64,000 bases of DNA from Suillus spraguei (lineage: Eukaryota > Basidiomycota > Agaricomycetes > Boletales > Suillaceae), in assembly GCA_016800925.1 (NCBI GenBank), contig JABCPU010000107.1, forward strand, positions 117,080 through 181,079, given 5' to 3'. The position numbers were made by a program, and so were the translations under genes. Below, piece by piece: positions 22,430 to 35,196 of this stretch (positions are counted from its first letter, which is position 1; every line of letters begins with the position of its first letter). The notes beneath the pieces were generated by a model. The model saw nothing but the letters and a program-made list of their open reading frames with translations. It was not told the origin of the DNA and made no database searches.

Positions 22430-25400
22430 TACAACCCCATGTAAGACCAGGACTTCTTACTAATCTCTGGTTTTGCATGGTTGTAACAATTGCTGAAAGT
22501 GGCTGGGACTGAATATCTGCTGTCGACATAGGTGTCTCCATGAAAGGGGGGGAAGGTGATGGCACAGGAGGAGGAGAATTATTGTCTTCATCAACATCCC
22601 TTGACATGTCAGCCATCTTATCCTCAAACCTTCCATTCTCCCAATCCTCGAACTCAACATCTGAAAGCCGCCGAAAGCATGTAGTGTTAGTGTTCCAGGC
22701 ATGGTACAAGACACAAAGTTCATTGCGTGAACTTATGTCACCAGGGCAGCAGAACTTCAATAGTGGCCACTTCTCAAGTACCATGCAGTACTTCGCGGTA
22801 ATGTTGGTATCAAAGTTAGTGTAATACATGCACTGTGCCTGTGCAGGTGCTGCTGCAGCCTCTATGATGACAAACAAATGAGCTGAACTTGAAAACATGT
22901 CGGAGAAAGATAAAGATGGCACACTCACAAAGCTTTTGTAAAATCAATTCACTTAGCTTCTTCTTCAACTCAAGGACCTCATCCAGGTGAGTCTTTGCAA
23001 GGCCTGTTGTAGTCAAAGTCAGAAGATAGATTAGACATACTGTGAATTCATACCTTGTACACCTGCAATACAATAGCCTTCGAAGCGAAATGCAAGCGTG
23101 CCAATTGAAGTCTTGAAGCAATAGTCAAAGAACTTAGCTGTGCGAGCCATGTGAAAAATGTGAGGCTGATTCCAATGTCCTGTATCTCCTTGTACACCAA
23201 GTAAGATGAATTCAACACCAGTACAACTATGTAAAGCCGTCAACTAGACATAATCGTCAGTAATATATATCTCACTACACAAAACAAAGCTTACCTCTCG
23301 ATCTATCTTCTCGAGAGTCCTCTGAGCATTATTGAATGCATGAATCATGGTGTTGTGAGTGGCTAATTCCTTCATTTCATGATGTTCAGTAAGGGTCTCG
23401 ATGATGTCTTGAGTTTCGATGGTGCGTTGATCTTCATCCATCTCCTGCCAATGTGCATGAATTTTGGACATGAGCTCACATGCCTTGTGACATTTCTCAC
23501 CGGCTGGTAATGCTGTAGTGATACAGTGAGATGGCAGGAAATAAAGATAGAAGTAGAACATACCTGCATTATGATGTTTGACTTCTTTTTTAACAAAAGC
23601 ATTCCATTTGTTGGCCTTACATGTGCCCTTGCGTAGCCTTGAGCGTTGCATGATTTCCTTGAAGTAATAGTCGACTGAGTGACAACTGAACTTCTCATGC
23701 AGTAAAGTAGCTTACTCCATGATAAAATTCCGGGTTGCAGCAAGAGCCTCTGTGTATTCTGTACAATGCTGTTTTCATTTAGCTTTTAACAAAGCTTTCT
23801 CTGCTGAAGTTTTCTTGTAGCATTGAACAGCACGGTGTCTCCAGAAAGAACAAGTTTTTGTAGTGGAAACCTTTCGCATGTGTGATGCATAGTGAGAGAG
23901 TGCGTTATCAGACTTCACGCCAACCATGGATGTTGTACAAGCAAAAAAAGAGCAAACATTGAAACATTAACAAGATGACACATAACTTTGAAAGCGGAGC
24001 ATCTAAAGTGACAGCATGACCGGTGACAGAGGCAATGATACTGTTAGACACCAGGGGGACTGTCTTCAGTAGTGATAAGTTCCCAAAGGAAGAATGCTTC
24101 ATCCCTAGCCATCTCCTTGTCAGTGAGCTTGTCGACAAAGTCTTGGGCCAAAGAACTCATGTCATGAGCATATGCAACATGGAGTAAAGCCTTCACAGTG
24201 TATCCATGAGCTTGAAGATACCAGTCAGTCATGGGACCAAATGATGGGAGTGGAGTGTCATCGAAGTGCGGCTGGAGTGCAACACCGCTGACTCCATTGA
24301 TCTCACGAATGTGCTGATATATTGGTGCCGATGTAAAGATACAACCTAGCTTGGGCTGTAGATAAACCACTGCCTAAACTAGTATGTTAGTCTTGTGCTC
24401 CGTCTAGTCTGCTTCACTTGTAAGAACAAGAGTGTTCGACCCTAAAGGGGGATGCCTATTTAGTATGGTCAAGTTCGAGTCTAGCTTATTTGCGAAACAA
24501 GCGTCGAAGTCAGCAGTAAGTTGCCGCGGTCAGCGATGATACTGCCAGAACTAGTGTCGTGCACTGTGGTGCTACCGTCGTCGAGATAAGGTCAGTAACA
24601 GTTGCGTCTAGCGAGCGATGTCGAGCGGTGGTCTCTGCGGTAGTGGTAAGGTTGCGAGCGGTGCAAAGAAACAGTAAAGAAGTCTGCGGTACTTTCAGCA
24701 GTAAAGTAGCGGAGTGTGAGAAGTTCAGTCAAAAGTAACAATCAAAAGTCCAGCAGTATGCCGGCAGTAACGGAGAATGAGCATGATGTATTAACAAGTG
24801 ATAAAGGAACTTTTAAAGACTATGTCTACTACTGGGTTGATCCAGAGCTAGACAATAATCCTGACCTATAGTACATGTGATGGTGTAAAATCAGGTGCTC
24901 TATCATGTGGGGTACGCGGTGCTTATATCCTAATTCATATGTACTCAGAATGCTCTAGGCGAGATCAGTAGCGCTGGAGTGTAGTAACCGCCATAAGTAA
25001 ACATAGCGCGAGGCAACATGTAATAACGCTTGCCATGGAATCAGTGATAACGAACAGGAAACAAACTACGCACCAAATGGAGCTATGCGGACGCAGCAAG
25101 GACATGGAAGGACATCAGTTCGTGGAACGTGGTGCGGCAGTCGGTACGGTGTGCGGTAAGTGTGGGATGCTGCCAGTTACTGCTAAAGGGGTAAGAAGGC
25201 CATGGACTAGTGGTAACTCCTGTAGATGTGAGACGAGTGTCAAAATATGGGGTTTTAAGCCCAGCGCCAATATGTTCGTTACACCGAGTTGGTGTCAGAT
25301 GTCAGGGGACAAGTGGGCATTCTCCAAGCATGCGATGAAAGGTTTTGTGGGGCGGAACCATCCAAGTGAACACTGGCAGATGGTTGATCTATGTCCACCC

Positions 25401-26250
25401 GAAGTGTGAGGGTTAGATGTACACAACAAAGAGAAGCTTACCTGTAGTGCCACTCATCGTTCGCGATGCTGATCCTCATGATGCTGATCCTAGACACTTT
25501 GTTAGCAAGAAAATATAATGGATGAAGAAACATTATATACCGTTGGTGAGAGAGAGACCAGCCAAAGTTAAAGTAGGAGCATGCGGACTTGCAATATCGG
25601 TAGCATCACTGAGACAGTGAGCCTTCGTGATAAGAAACTCTAATGCTGCAGGGAAACTTGGCAGCTTCTTAAAACAATGACTGGAATATCTGGTAATAGC
25701 TTGATGACATTCATCCCTGCAGACAAAGATGTCAGACAGGATGATTGATGCACCCAAAAATAACACACACCATTGCAAAAGATGCCAGACTCATGGCCTA
25801 CAACTACGACATAAAACTTAGTGACTGTTTCTTTAAAGAGTGAAGTGACACCAGGTGATTTGTAGAAGATGCAGGCAGCATAAGTGGGAGACATATCATC
25901 CAATATATTACTCATGAGAGGCTGCAAGGTAGAATGGACCTTTGAGGCCTGTGCATAAGTGTCACATTTGATGGCAATGGGAAATGGTGCACTTTGGCAA
26001 CCACAAGCGATACAGGGTCTTGAAAAAAACTGCTGGTCAGTGTCAAGTGGGATTATGTACTTATAGATAGACTCACCGCTGTATAAATGCCTGGATCTTT
26101 TCCACCAATCACGACCCAATGAGAATCTATCATTATGTTGTTGATGCATTGATGGACAGTTGATGGTAGCTGAGCACTGAGCACTGGTTGATGACTCGAC
26201 AATGAGTAATGGTGGTATGTGATGTGAATGTTGATCAATCAATATGACTG
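22430..26250 (-). pseudogene. KDZ-linked multi-exon gene of unknown function, broken by an LTR
   Basis: Reading minus-strand exons from 26250 down: a segment TKFYVVVVGHESGIF (about 25800) resembling the N-terminal hybrid-binding/viroplasmin-like domain of RNase H1. After the LTR come TSAPIYQHIREINGVSGVA and PLPSFGPMTDWYLQAHGY (about 24330-24190). Then comes NKWNAFVKKEVKHHNA with CELMSKIHAHWQEMDEDQ (about 23600-23430), spaced like an HMG-box. After this are LHSCTGVEFILLGVQGDTGH and a Leu/Lys helix. The last exon has FCCPGDISSRNELCVLYHAW and FRRLSDVEFEDWENGRFED (about 22760-22600). I have seen this domain order near KDZ transposases in agaricomycetes. Exon limits are only approximate, and it may be more than one gene. 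The frame is continuous across the LTR insertion site. Confidence 0.5.
24332..25283 (-). mobile_element. Solo LTR family B, copy B2
   Basis: On this strand it reads TGTAAAGATACAACC to CGTTACA, 952 bp, the reverse complement of B1. The 4-bp duplication CCGA flanks it (24328-24331, 25284-25287). Removing it rejoins an open minus-strand exon (LTSDTNS|APIYQH) without a frame change. Confidence 0.9.
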
Positions 26251-26404
26251 TTTATCACTGTTATCAATCAGTGATGCGTGATCATCGGCTGTCACTATCA
26301 TGACCTTATGATTTTCAACTTCGTGCACATGAGCCTAGCCGGAAGGTACAAGGCCAACAGAACAGATAATTGCAATGTATGAAGTACAGAATCAAAAAAT
26401 GCTA

Positions 26405-29400
26405 TCAAGGACACAATGCCATGTCAGAGATAAATTCTATGAGAGTCCCTATGTCCCACTCCACTTTGTCACCCTCGTCTAAACCTTCTTCATTCTCAAG
26501 TGGCTGATCTGTGGTCACAGTGGATGGAACTTCAACACTGCTAGACCCCTTTCTAATACCAGAAGACTTGTCTCCACTAAACACATCAAGACAATGAATC
26601 TGGGTGATGTGTGATAAGAGTTGTTAGTTGATATGACATTGATGAGTGCAGTGCTCATGCATGGCTACAAAGATAGGTGAGTTGGATGTCTTGAACACAT
26701 CAAGTATGCAGGCGAATGCTTTGTTCTCGACAACAACTGCAGTGTGTAAGCGACGCACTTCAACATCACAGTGAGTAATCTCCTCCTTTGCACATTGAAT
26801 GCGAAGATATTGGTGGATAGTCTCCCAAACCGCAGGCTTAGTCCATGGTTTCTCACAAATGTCTTGCCAGGTTTCATGAAGTAGGTTGAATTCATCAAGG
26901 AAACTGAAGTGTGAGACTTTCGACCACTCAAGTGGTGGCTGTGGTGGTTGCAAGTCTGATGCTGCCTCATTATACTTCCTGACAGCATTTTGGATTGCTC
27001 GACATTGAGTTTGAAGAGATTTCATGATATTGGTGCACATCTTGTACACTATAAAGTACTTCAGTAACATTTCAACCAATAAATCAAAAAAACTTACCAG
27101 TTTGCGAGACATTAAGTCTTTGCAACTCAAACAACCATTGCACAACAAGACACTGCAGATTATTGAGGGCCTTATGATACTTGTGAAGCGTCATGTATTT
27201 TAGGGTATCTTGATATTCAGGCGATGATATATTCCAGTGATTTGCGGTACCAAGCTTAATTTCCATGGAAATGACTTCGCGTTGAATGACAGTAAAGTGT
27301 TCAGCTGCAAAGTGTTGCTGTGTCTCGAGTTTCCATGTCTGCGATAGATTGGCTGAATAGAAGTTGGACTCTGAAGCAACTGTGAATTGATAGTCATCCA
27401 GGGCAGCAGAAACGAAATGATTGAAGCTTGCAGAAGCTTGGCACCTGCAAAAGACATCAGTTACAAGTACACACAAGAAGGAAACACTGACTCAAGTTCT
27501 TGCATTTGTTGAAGCAGTTCAACATACACGACGGCATGTGCATCCCACTTGGGTTCCTTCCCAAGCGTCTGGAAGTACCAAACCTCTTCAGCTTGCTAAT
27601 TCACGAGGTCAGTGTCTTGTACGCCAAGAGAAGTCTTTGCCTCCTCCAATGCTACAGTCTCCGATGATATGATTTGCAGTGCTTGCCGATAGTTGTTGAG
27701 TAGCATAGTGCCAAGGTTTGCGTACTTGTCTTCATCCCACTGCTTGAAGAACAGATCCAGGAACATATGATGGTGGTAGGCACTAGCATAGTGAATGACA
27801 GGCGCTAGTGCATTCAAAGCACTGAAGATGCGCTCAGCAATGCCAAAGTCTTCAAGTCCTGCATCTTCAATGCCAAGAGGATGGTGTTGAGTTTGACACA
27901 CATAATTGTGTGCGTAACCATGGAACGAGTCAACACACAAGCATGACTGCATTTCCATGAATGTAGTACCCAAGGATGATGCACAAACCATAGATGAGAA
28001 TCCATACCCAATGTCATAGGCACCAAGTGTGTGCTTGCTGATGACTTCAAGGACTTTGGCAACAATTGCCAATGGATACTTCGCTCTGCAGTGTGAGTTA
28101 GTAACATAACAATGAGGAGAAGGATTCACATACAACTTGCCACTCTTAATCATATCTGCATACCATAAGATAAACCCATGTCTACGGCTGCAACAAAGAT
28201 CCCTGTCTCATCGAAGACTGCCCACATCCTTTTCTTATCATTGTCTGCTGCTGCTTTCCAGTTTTTGCTACAATCTTCAGCTATTACATGTGCCCAGGAG
28301 ACATCTTCTTCAGCTTTGGAGATGGTGTCATCATCAGGGTGATCATTGACTCAATGTGCAGAGCGAGATCGCAGCACTTCATTAGTGAAGCGATCAATGA
28401 AGGTATGTGGAAGCATGTAATCACTCTCATTATACACCCGAGTGTCGCTACATTGTCGGTCACCAATGCCCATCATATGCTTGGCTGAATTGCCACCATC
28501 CATCACATACATACATGTAAACTTGAGTGGTGGTTCACCATTCAGTTCGTAGGAGCATGGAGGACATGCATTGAGTACCCACCAATTGGATGCATCATGT
28601 CCAAGGGCTGTGTCCACTCATCTCCAGACTTTGCAAAGAATGGTGAGGTACACATCAAACGAGTCTGTCAAGGCAGTGTGATATGAGCAGCAGTAAGTGA
28701 TCTAAGTTTTGTAAGCATGGATCTAAGGCATACATTGATGGAACACATACCAAGTAAGAGTCGCATATTACCTTTGCGAAGGCTTCAATACTGAGTGATG
28801 GCTTGCACAAGTGAAACAGGCGGTAATGTTCAAGAGTCCACAGGCATATTGCAATTGAGGGATTGTGGGGTGCATTACCCAGAAATCCAGTGGATACAAG
28901 CGACTGAACTGGAGATAGGGAATCCTCCGACAAGTGAAATGTTGCACATGTAGATAGTGTGAATATGTCGACCATGTTGATGGAGAAGGAGTAGTCATCA
29001 GAGTCTGGCATTGGACTTCTTTGCTGTGGTTCAAGGGGGGTGCTGGCTTGTGATGACTTCCAGGTAAGATATGTGACCACTAGCATAGGAATCAGAGGGC
29101 GCCAGTTAGCATGAACAGGTTCTAGCTGGTGACGCCATGTACAAGTATCTTTATGTTGACGGTATGCCCATCTGAGGATGATGAGAAGATATTAAGTCAA
29201 AGAGAAAAAATGTACAGATTATCAACATAGTCACGGATAGCATATACAATGCTTTCCTCATTGCTCATATGCTCTGGGAGTGCCTCTACGTCCAGACCAA
29301 TGTCCTCGCTGTCAATCCACTTGGTGTCTTCACGTAGTGCTGGCGATTCCTCACGCATGTCGGCAAGTGTGTTGATGGTCTCATCAGCGAGCCCTAGGAC

Positions 29401-29743
29401 CAATAAGATTTAGAAAAGTGGACAGAATTATGATAAAGTACTCACCAATGATGTCTAATTGATAGCATGCTTGTGCAGCAGCTCCTTCCTTGCTAATTGT
29501 TGCATGAGAGACAATGCGGCATTCAGTAATGTGGGTCCTATTGCCTGCATTAACAATCCAAACAGTGCGAGAGAGGCCTTGACGAGTCCTTGAGGGTGGC
29601 ATAAAGGTGAGAGGGAGGGAGTGAGGAGAAAGGAAAGCACCTGTTGAGAATGGTGAGCATGAAGGTTTGCGGACATTGCCGATGATGAGCACTGAACCCT
29701 TACTGTATTTGGTATGTTTGCGCTCATTGGTATTCAGTAACAT
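26405..29743 (-). pseudogene. KDZ (Kyakuja-Dileera-Zisupton) family transposase, decayed
   Basis: Several minus-strand exons share the KDZ order: RDYVDNLWAYRQHKDTCTWRHQ across an intron, YLTWKSS, SDDYSFSINMVDIF, LGNAPHNPSIAI, then LNACPPCSYEL and MYVMDGGNSAKHM with the first catalytic-type Asp. Next come FDETGIFVAACRHG and MIKSGKLAKYPLAIV, a HGYAHNYVCQTQHHPLG segment, then YQDTLKYMTLHKYHKAL and SKVSHFSFLDEFNLL. The gene ends near FISDMALCP, stop at 26405. The N-terminal exon has GNRTHITECRIVSHAT. Stops at 28618-28620 (TGA), 28351-28353 (TGA) and 27596-27598 (TAG) break the frame. No terminal repeats of the element were found. The linked gene at 22430-26250 has the same orientation. Confidence 0.8.
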
Positions 29744-29882
29744 TGGCTAGTGGATGTTGCTGGTGTGGGACCTTGATGGTTTTTTCTGAAGAGTAGATAT
29801 TTAGCATTGTTACACTATTTACTGGCAGTGTAGAGCTTTGGCGTAATCTATGCTACAGTGTGTTGCATATGATATTGCAGTA

Positions 29883-30040
29883 CAACTTTTCAAAAATTTG
29901 GCCTCACTACCTTTACTGGCACTTTTACATCCTGATTTGCTCATATTCACACCAATTATGGCTTAAACCTCGGTCAAGTTGACTTAATTAGGATCTAAAA
30001 GTGCCGGAAAGGTAGTGAGGCCAAATTTTTGAAAAAGTCG
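29883..30040. mobile_element. 158-bp TA-flanked MITE inside the Tigger left end
   Basis: The inverted arms CAACTTTTCAAAAATTTGGC and its near-complement (GCCAAATTTTTGAAAAAGTCG) are long and almost perfect, extending through GGTAGTGAGG. TA flanks both sides (29881-29882, 30041-30042). Excising it with one TA restores the match between the two ends of the host element. Confidence 0.9.
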
Positions 30041-30201
30041 TACTAGATAGTCCCACAAGTTTGCGCATCCCTAGAGTTCGCACATTGGCTTTAGCACACG
30101 CAATTCTGCACAAAATCCTTATATATGTTATACATAGGTTCCTCCCAACATCATACACATGGCCATGTATTTTGTTTGGCAAAAAATGAAGCGGATCTCA
30201 T

Positions 30202-31621
30202 TGTAAAGATACAACCTAGCCTGGGCTGTAGATAAACCACTGCCTAAACTAGTATGTGAGTCTTGTGCTCCGTCTAGTCTGCTTCACTTGCAAAGCAAGA
30301 GTGTTCGACCCTAAAGGGGGATGCCTATTAGTATGGTCAAGTTCGAGTCTAACTTATGTGCGAGACAGGCATCGAGGTCAGTGATGATACCACCGGAACT
30401 AGTGTCGTGTTTAGCGGTGCTACCATGGTTGAGATATGGCCAGTAACAGTTGCATCGAGTGAGCAATGTCGAGCGATGGTGTTACAGTCGTACGTGCCCC
30501 TATTCATTTCTTATCTTCTTTACTTTGTATATTACGTAACGTGACTCTGACTCATATGCTCAATGCATCTGTACTATAGTTGCCTTCCTTCTTTGGATAT
30601 GCACATACGTTCTCATATCTCTTTTGGTCTGTAGCACATACTGGCCTATTTAAGCATGTTGTACTACACTTGTATACTTTACTTTAATCTTACTGGGTTT
30701 TACCTGGAACATCCTTCACTTAGGTCTCCAACCTAAGTTGTCTTGAATCGTCTCTAAGTCTAAGCACTCCTTAGCCTTAGTCTCTATTCTCGTAGACCCT
30801 CTTAGACTTGTCTTTGAGGCTGAACCCTTGATAGTACTTGGAACGCATTCCTCGTACTTTCACCTTGTCCTCTTCTGGGCATTGTAGAACTTCCCAGCAG
30901 ACCGTCTGTGTCTTTTCACTGTCGCTGGTGATGCCATCACAGTTCGTAACAGATGGTATCTGCAGTAGCAGTAAGGTTGCAAGTGGTGCAAAGAAACAGT
31001 AAAGAAGTCCGTGGTACTTTCAGCGGTAAAGTAGCGGTGTGTGAGAAGTTCAGTCAAAGTAACAGTCAAAAGTCCAGTGGTATGCCAGCAGTAACGGAGA
31101 ACAAGCATGATAGATTAACGAGCGATAAGGAAACTTCAAAGACTATGTCCACTACTGGGTAGATCCAGAGCTAGACAATAATCCTGACCTATAGTACGTG
31201 CAATGGTGTAAAATCAGGTACTTGTATCATGCAGGGTACGCGGTGCTTATATCCTAAATTGTATGTACTCGGGATACTCTAGGTGAGATCAGTAGCACTG
31301 GAGTGTAGTAACTGCCGTAAGTAAACATAGTGCAAGGCGCTGCAGCACGAGGCAACATGTAATAAGGCTTGCTGTGGAATCAGTGATAACGAACATAAAA
31401 CAAACAATGCACCAAATGGAGCTATGCAGACGCGGCAAGGACATGGAAGGACATCGGTACGTGGAACGTGGTGTGGCAGTCGGTATGGTGTGCGGTAAGC
31501 GTGGGATGCTGCCAGTACTGCTAAAGGGGTAAGATGGCCATGGACAAGTGGTAACTCCTGTAGATGTGAGACAAGTGTCAAAAGGTGGGGTTTTAAGCCC
31601 ATCACCAATATGTTTGTTACA
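30202..31621 (-). mobile_element. LTR family B, copy B3, containing solo LTR C1
   Basis: It starts TGTAAAGATACAACC and ends TTTGTTACA, in the same orientation as B2 and closely similar to it. The expected 4-bp duplication is not intact: the flanks read TCAT and TTGT. The extra 470 bp relative to B2 is the nested LTR at 30480-30951. No internal coding region is present. Confidence 0.8.
30480..30951. mobile_element. Solo LTR family C, copy C1
   Basis: A 472-bp LTR starts TGTTACAGTCGTACG and ends CAGTTCGTAACA, flanked by the 5-bp duplication GATGG (30475-30479, 30952-30956). Removing it restores the alignment of B3 with B2. It has no counterpart elsewhere in the window. Confidence 0.9.
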
Positions 31622-31931
31622 TTGTGCCATGGTCGAGTTATGGGTGTTCGAGGCTCGTTTGGTGCATAAATGACTCCCTCGAAAGGTCAGATCACCACGG
31701 AAAAATCTGGGATGTGATATGATGGTTCTACATGATTATAGAATGCTAAAATAAATTTCTCCGTGGCCACATGCTTGTCAGAATTATCCTCTGTGAATGA
31801 AATATGACCTAGACATGACAATCTATCCAAAGTGTTACAATGAGACTGCATGCATCTAAACTCCGCTGTGCCGAAATGCAGCACAAAAACACCAATGTCA
31901 AATTGAAGTCCGTGCTCACCTAAACAGCTGC

Positions 31932-34306
31932 ATGGTCAAGTCCAAACAGCTGTGCCAGGCCCAAGAAGAAAAAATCCAGAAGGCCTGTGCAAAGCTCAGG
32001 AATGATCAGCAAGCTGGGAACACACCAAACATCAGAAGAACAGCAACTTATTATGGTGTCCCCGAGAGCACTCTTTGTGGTCATTTTCATGGTGCTCACA
32101 AGCCTCCTGCTGAGGCCCACAGGCACCAGCAGTTGCTCTCAGACCATCAAGAGAAAGTCCTCGTGGACTGGATTGAGCACCTCGATGCAGCAGGCAACCC
32201 AGTCAGTAAATGGACCATCAAACAGAAGTGCTACGTACTCTGTAAAAGGGCACCATCAAAACACTGGATTTACCATTTTCTTAGGCACCACCCAAATATC
32301 AAGCTCGGACAGCCTTCTGGGCTTGATCCAAAGCACGGCCAGTGTTTCAACCAAACAACAGTCCAGGACCACTTCAAACTCCTCCGCGAGATCATGGAAG
32401 AGCACGGGATTCCATGGGAGAATGTATATAACATGGATGAAAAAGGTTGTCAGCGGGGAGGAGGACGAGGGCATTCCAGAGTCAAATACCTTATGTCGTG
32501 CAGAAAATGGGTACACTACAAGTTTAAAAGTGACAACCTCGAACTTGTCACTGTCATTGAGTGCGTGTGTGCCGATGACACAAATATCCAGCCAGCATTC
32601 GTGTTTTCTGGAAAGGAGCATTCTCTGTCGTGGTGGACAGTTGATCTTGCAATCAAGTAAGTCACAACATCAGTCAACATGAAATCAATACTGAGTCAAG
32701 ATACCACAGTACTTACATGTCCCCTAATGGTTGGACTGACGACTTTGTCGGCACACAATGGTTTGAAGAATCATTCATACCTCAGGCCACAGCCCACAAT
32801 ACATCCGGGAAACCTATCCTTCTCATATTTGATGGCCACAGCTCACATATCACAGATCAAATTCATGAACTTGCACTCAACAACAATATTTACCTGTTTT
32901 GTCTTCCTCCCCACATGACTCACAAGTTGCAGCCCCTCGATGTTGGATGTTTTGGCCCCCTGCAGAATTCCTGGCGAAAGCGCTGTGATGAAGTCGTTAC
33001 TGAGACGGGCGCAGATATACCTAGGAAAGAGTTTGTCAGAGAATACATGGCAGTTCAGAACGAAGTGTTTTCACGGCCAGATCTCATTAAGAAAGCATGG
33101 GAACATAGCGGCCTCAATCCCATTGATCCAAGCATATTCAAAGAAGAGGATTATGCACTGAGTAAAGCAACATCGATCTGTGCACATGTGCCCTCATCTT
33201 TTCCAGTCTCTGAATGGGCCCCATTTGTTGAAGAAGAATTCGATTTTGAGGAAGGCTTGGAGCCAGGTGTGGAGTCTGGTGGTGAAAGTGATGGCGAAGG
33301 AGAGGACAGCAATTTTGATGGCCAGTTTGATGGCATCAATATTAATGAGTGGCTCCAGAATTGCCAATGCAAATCAGACACTGCAATCCCACGAGAATTG
33401 CTTGAAAACATTGCAGCACAATCAGCTTCTCTGAATCCTGCATCTATGCCGCTGATGGGCTCACCTCCACCATCCAATCACAACTCTCTTCTTGCCAAAT
33501 CTGCTTTGCCGTCATCCACAAGCATAATGATTACTGCAACACCATCAGTCTCTCATTCAGCCATTAGCGCTGTGAACCAATCTCCTACTACTTACCTCCC
33601 TAGCTGGTCTATGCAGCGCAAACTCAATGCTACAGTGGAGATGAACCAGCAGTTGCTGGAGCAAAACCATTCACTGGCAGCAAGGCTCGATTCCGCGGAA
33701 GCCACTGCGCACTCGCACTGGATGAGATGGATGACCTGCACAAGAAGCTGAATGTGAGCAAAAAGAAGACGAAAGAAGGCACAATCAATGTTGGAGCAAG
33801 GGGACTCACTTCAGCTGCAGGATTGCGTGCATGGGAAGCTGAGAAGGCAGCACAAGCTGAAAAGGAAAGGCAGAAGACAGAGGCAACACAGTGGCAGGAA
33901 GTTTGAGAAACAGCTGCTCAAGCTGTTCGTGATGCTCGTGGTCCCATCACAGCATTCAGCGGCTCTCTCAGCAGCAAATCGAAGGCTGACCTTCTTGAAC
34001 TTGCCCAGGGGCTGGGAATTTCTGTTGATGGTGCTCAAAACAACCCTGAGTGTGCTTCAGCAATTCAAGCGCACCTTGATGGCCACCCCCAGCTGAAGGA
34101 TGATCCTAAATTTACTGGTCTTTATGGCTGGGTCCCTCGCAGACAAAAGCGCACACACGCAAACACCATCAGTGACAAAAATATTGCACCTGATGAGCCA
34201 TTTCAAGCTGAGCGTCCTGTTGTACATCATCGACTGAATGACTCCGAACGTTCAACAACAGAAAATGGTTTACCAGCATCGTCCTCATCCACTACTCCCA
34301 TACCAT
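31932..34306 (+). pseudogene. Pogo/Tigger-type DDE transposase
   Basis: Exon 1 is 31932-32656; the intron 32657-32709 has GTAAGT and CACAG; exon 2 starts at 32710. The N-terminus is a psq/CENP-B-like helix-turn-helix pair (YYGVPESTLCGHFHG, then VDWIEHLDAAGNPVSKWTI). Catalytic Asp candidates are NMDEKG, LIFDGHSSH and LQPLDVGCFGP, consistent with a DDD pogo enzyme. An acidic tail follows. The frame is lost by a one-base shift near 33700, and a TGA at 33904-33906 lies in the tail frame (QEV*ETAAQAV). All catalytic parts precede these lesions, so a truncated product with a whole catalytic core is conceivable. The tail continues to 34306. Confidence 0.85.
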
Positions 34307-34428
34307 AATTTGAAGGTCCCTCAACTAGTACAATTTATTCTGGAACTGCACATACCTTACTGTCTCATAGACACAAGCACCTGTTCAATCCTCAACATAA
34401 TCTACATCATGGCCACACACCTGCTACT

Positions 34429-35196
34429 TGTTAAGACCATACTCAAAGGTAGAGAGATCCGAAGGGCTTTGGCCTCAGTTCGTGCACTGTGCCCCTTTCC
34501 CAAGTAATGCCCTTTATTTCAGGGAGAAGTTATACATCCGAAGATCCGGAAAGAGTTGCGTGACGGATCCGGACATCCAAAGGTATCGGATATGATACGT
34601 CCGAAGGTTATCCGGAACATAAGAATAGAACGAAGATTAAGACTAGCTTCGGAACGAGTTCCTAACTAGAAACTAACAGAGATAGACTATCCGAAGATAG
34701 AGTCAGAGATATAGACTATAGGAATCAATCCCAAGTCTCAGAAGATGACTTAGAGCAGAAAGTGGCTTAAGTCCAGAGGAAGTAGAATGAGCAGAATCTA
34801 AGATGATATTCGAACTAAGGTTCTACAGAGATCTACAAGTGGTTTATATACTGTAAGTATCTAAGATGGATAATCAACAAGTCCGGGACCGAGGGCTATG
34901 TACGAAGTGTAACAGAAGTCTATTAGTTAATGCACAGTGGATCAGTAAGCATGAATCGGAAATGAACACAGGTAACGGATCAGTGACGCAGGATGGAAAT
35001 ATACACAGCCGGAATACCGGAAAAGGAGGAATGACGAAAGGAGATAGATGCAGATATACACAAGGGAGTTAAGGTGCAAGAAGTGAGCACATTCGGATGG
35101 GTGGTCCGGACAGGATCTGTGGACCAGACGGAAATGGAATCGATCGGATCTGATCAGATATGGTCGGATCTGGGATTAGAAGTATGGTATATGACA
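34429..35196 (+). mobile_element. Solo LTR family A, copy A3
   Basis: A 768-bp LTR, TGTTAAGACCATACTC to GTATATGACA, is flanked by the 5-bp duplication CTACT (34424-34428, 35197-35201). It sits in the 3' part of the Tigger element, downstream of the transposase. Confidence 0.95.
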
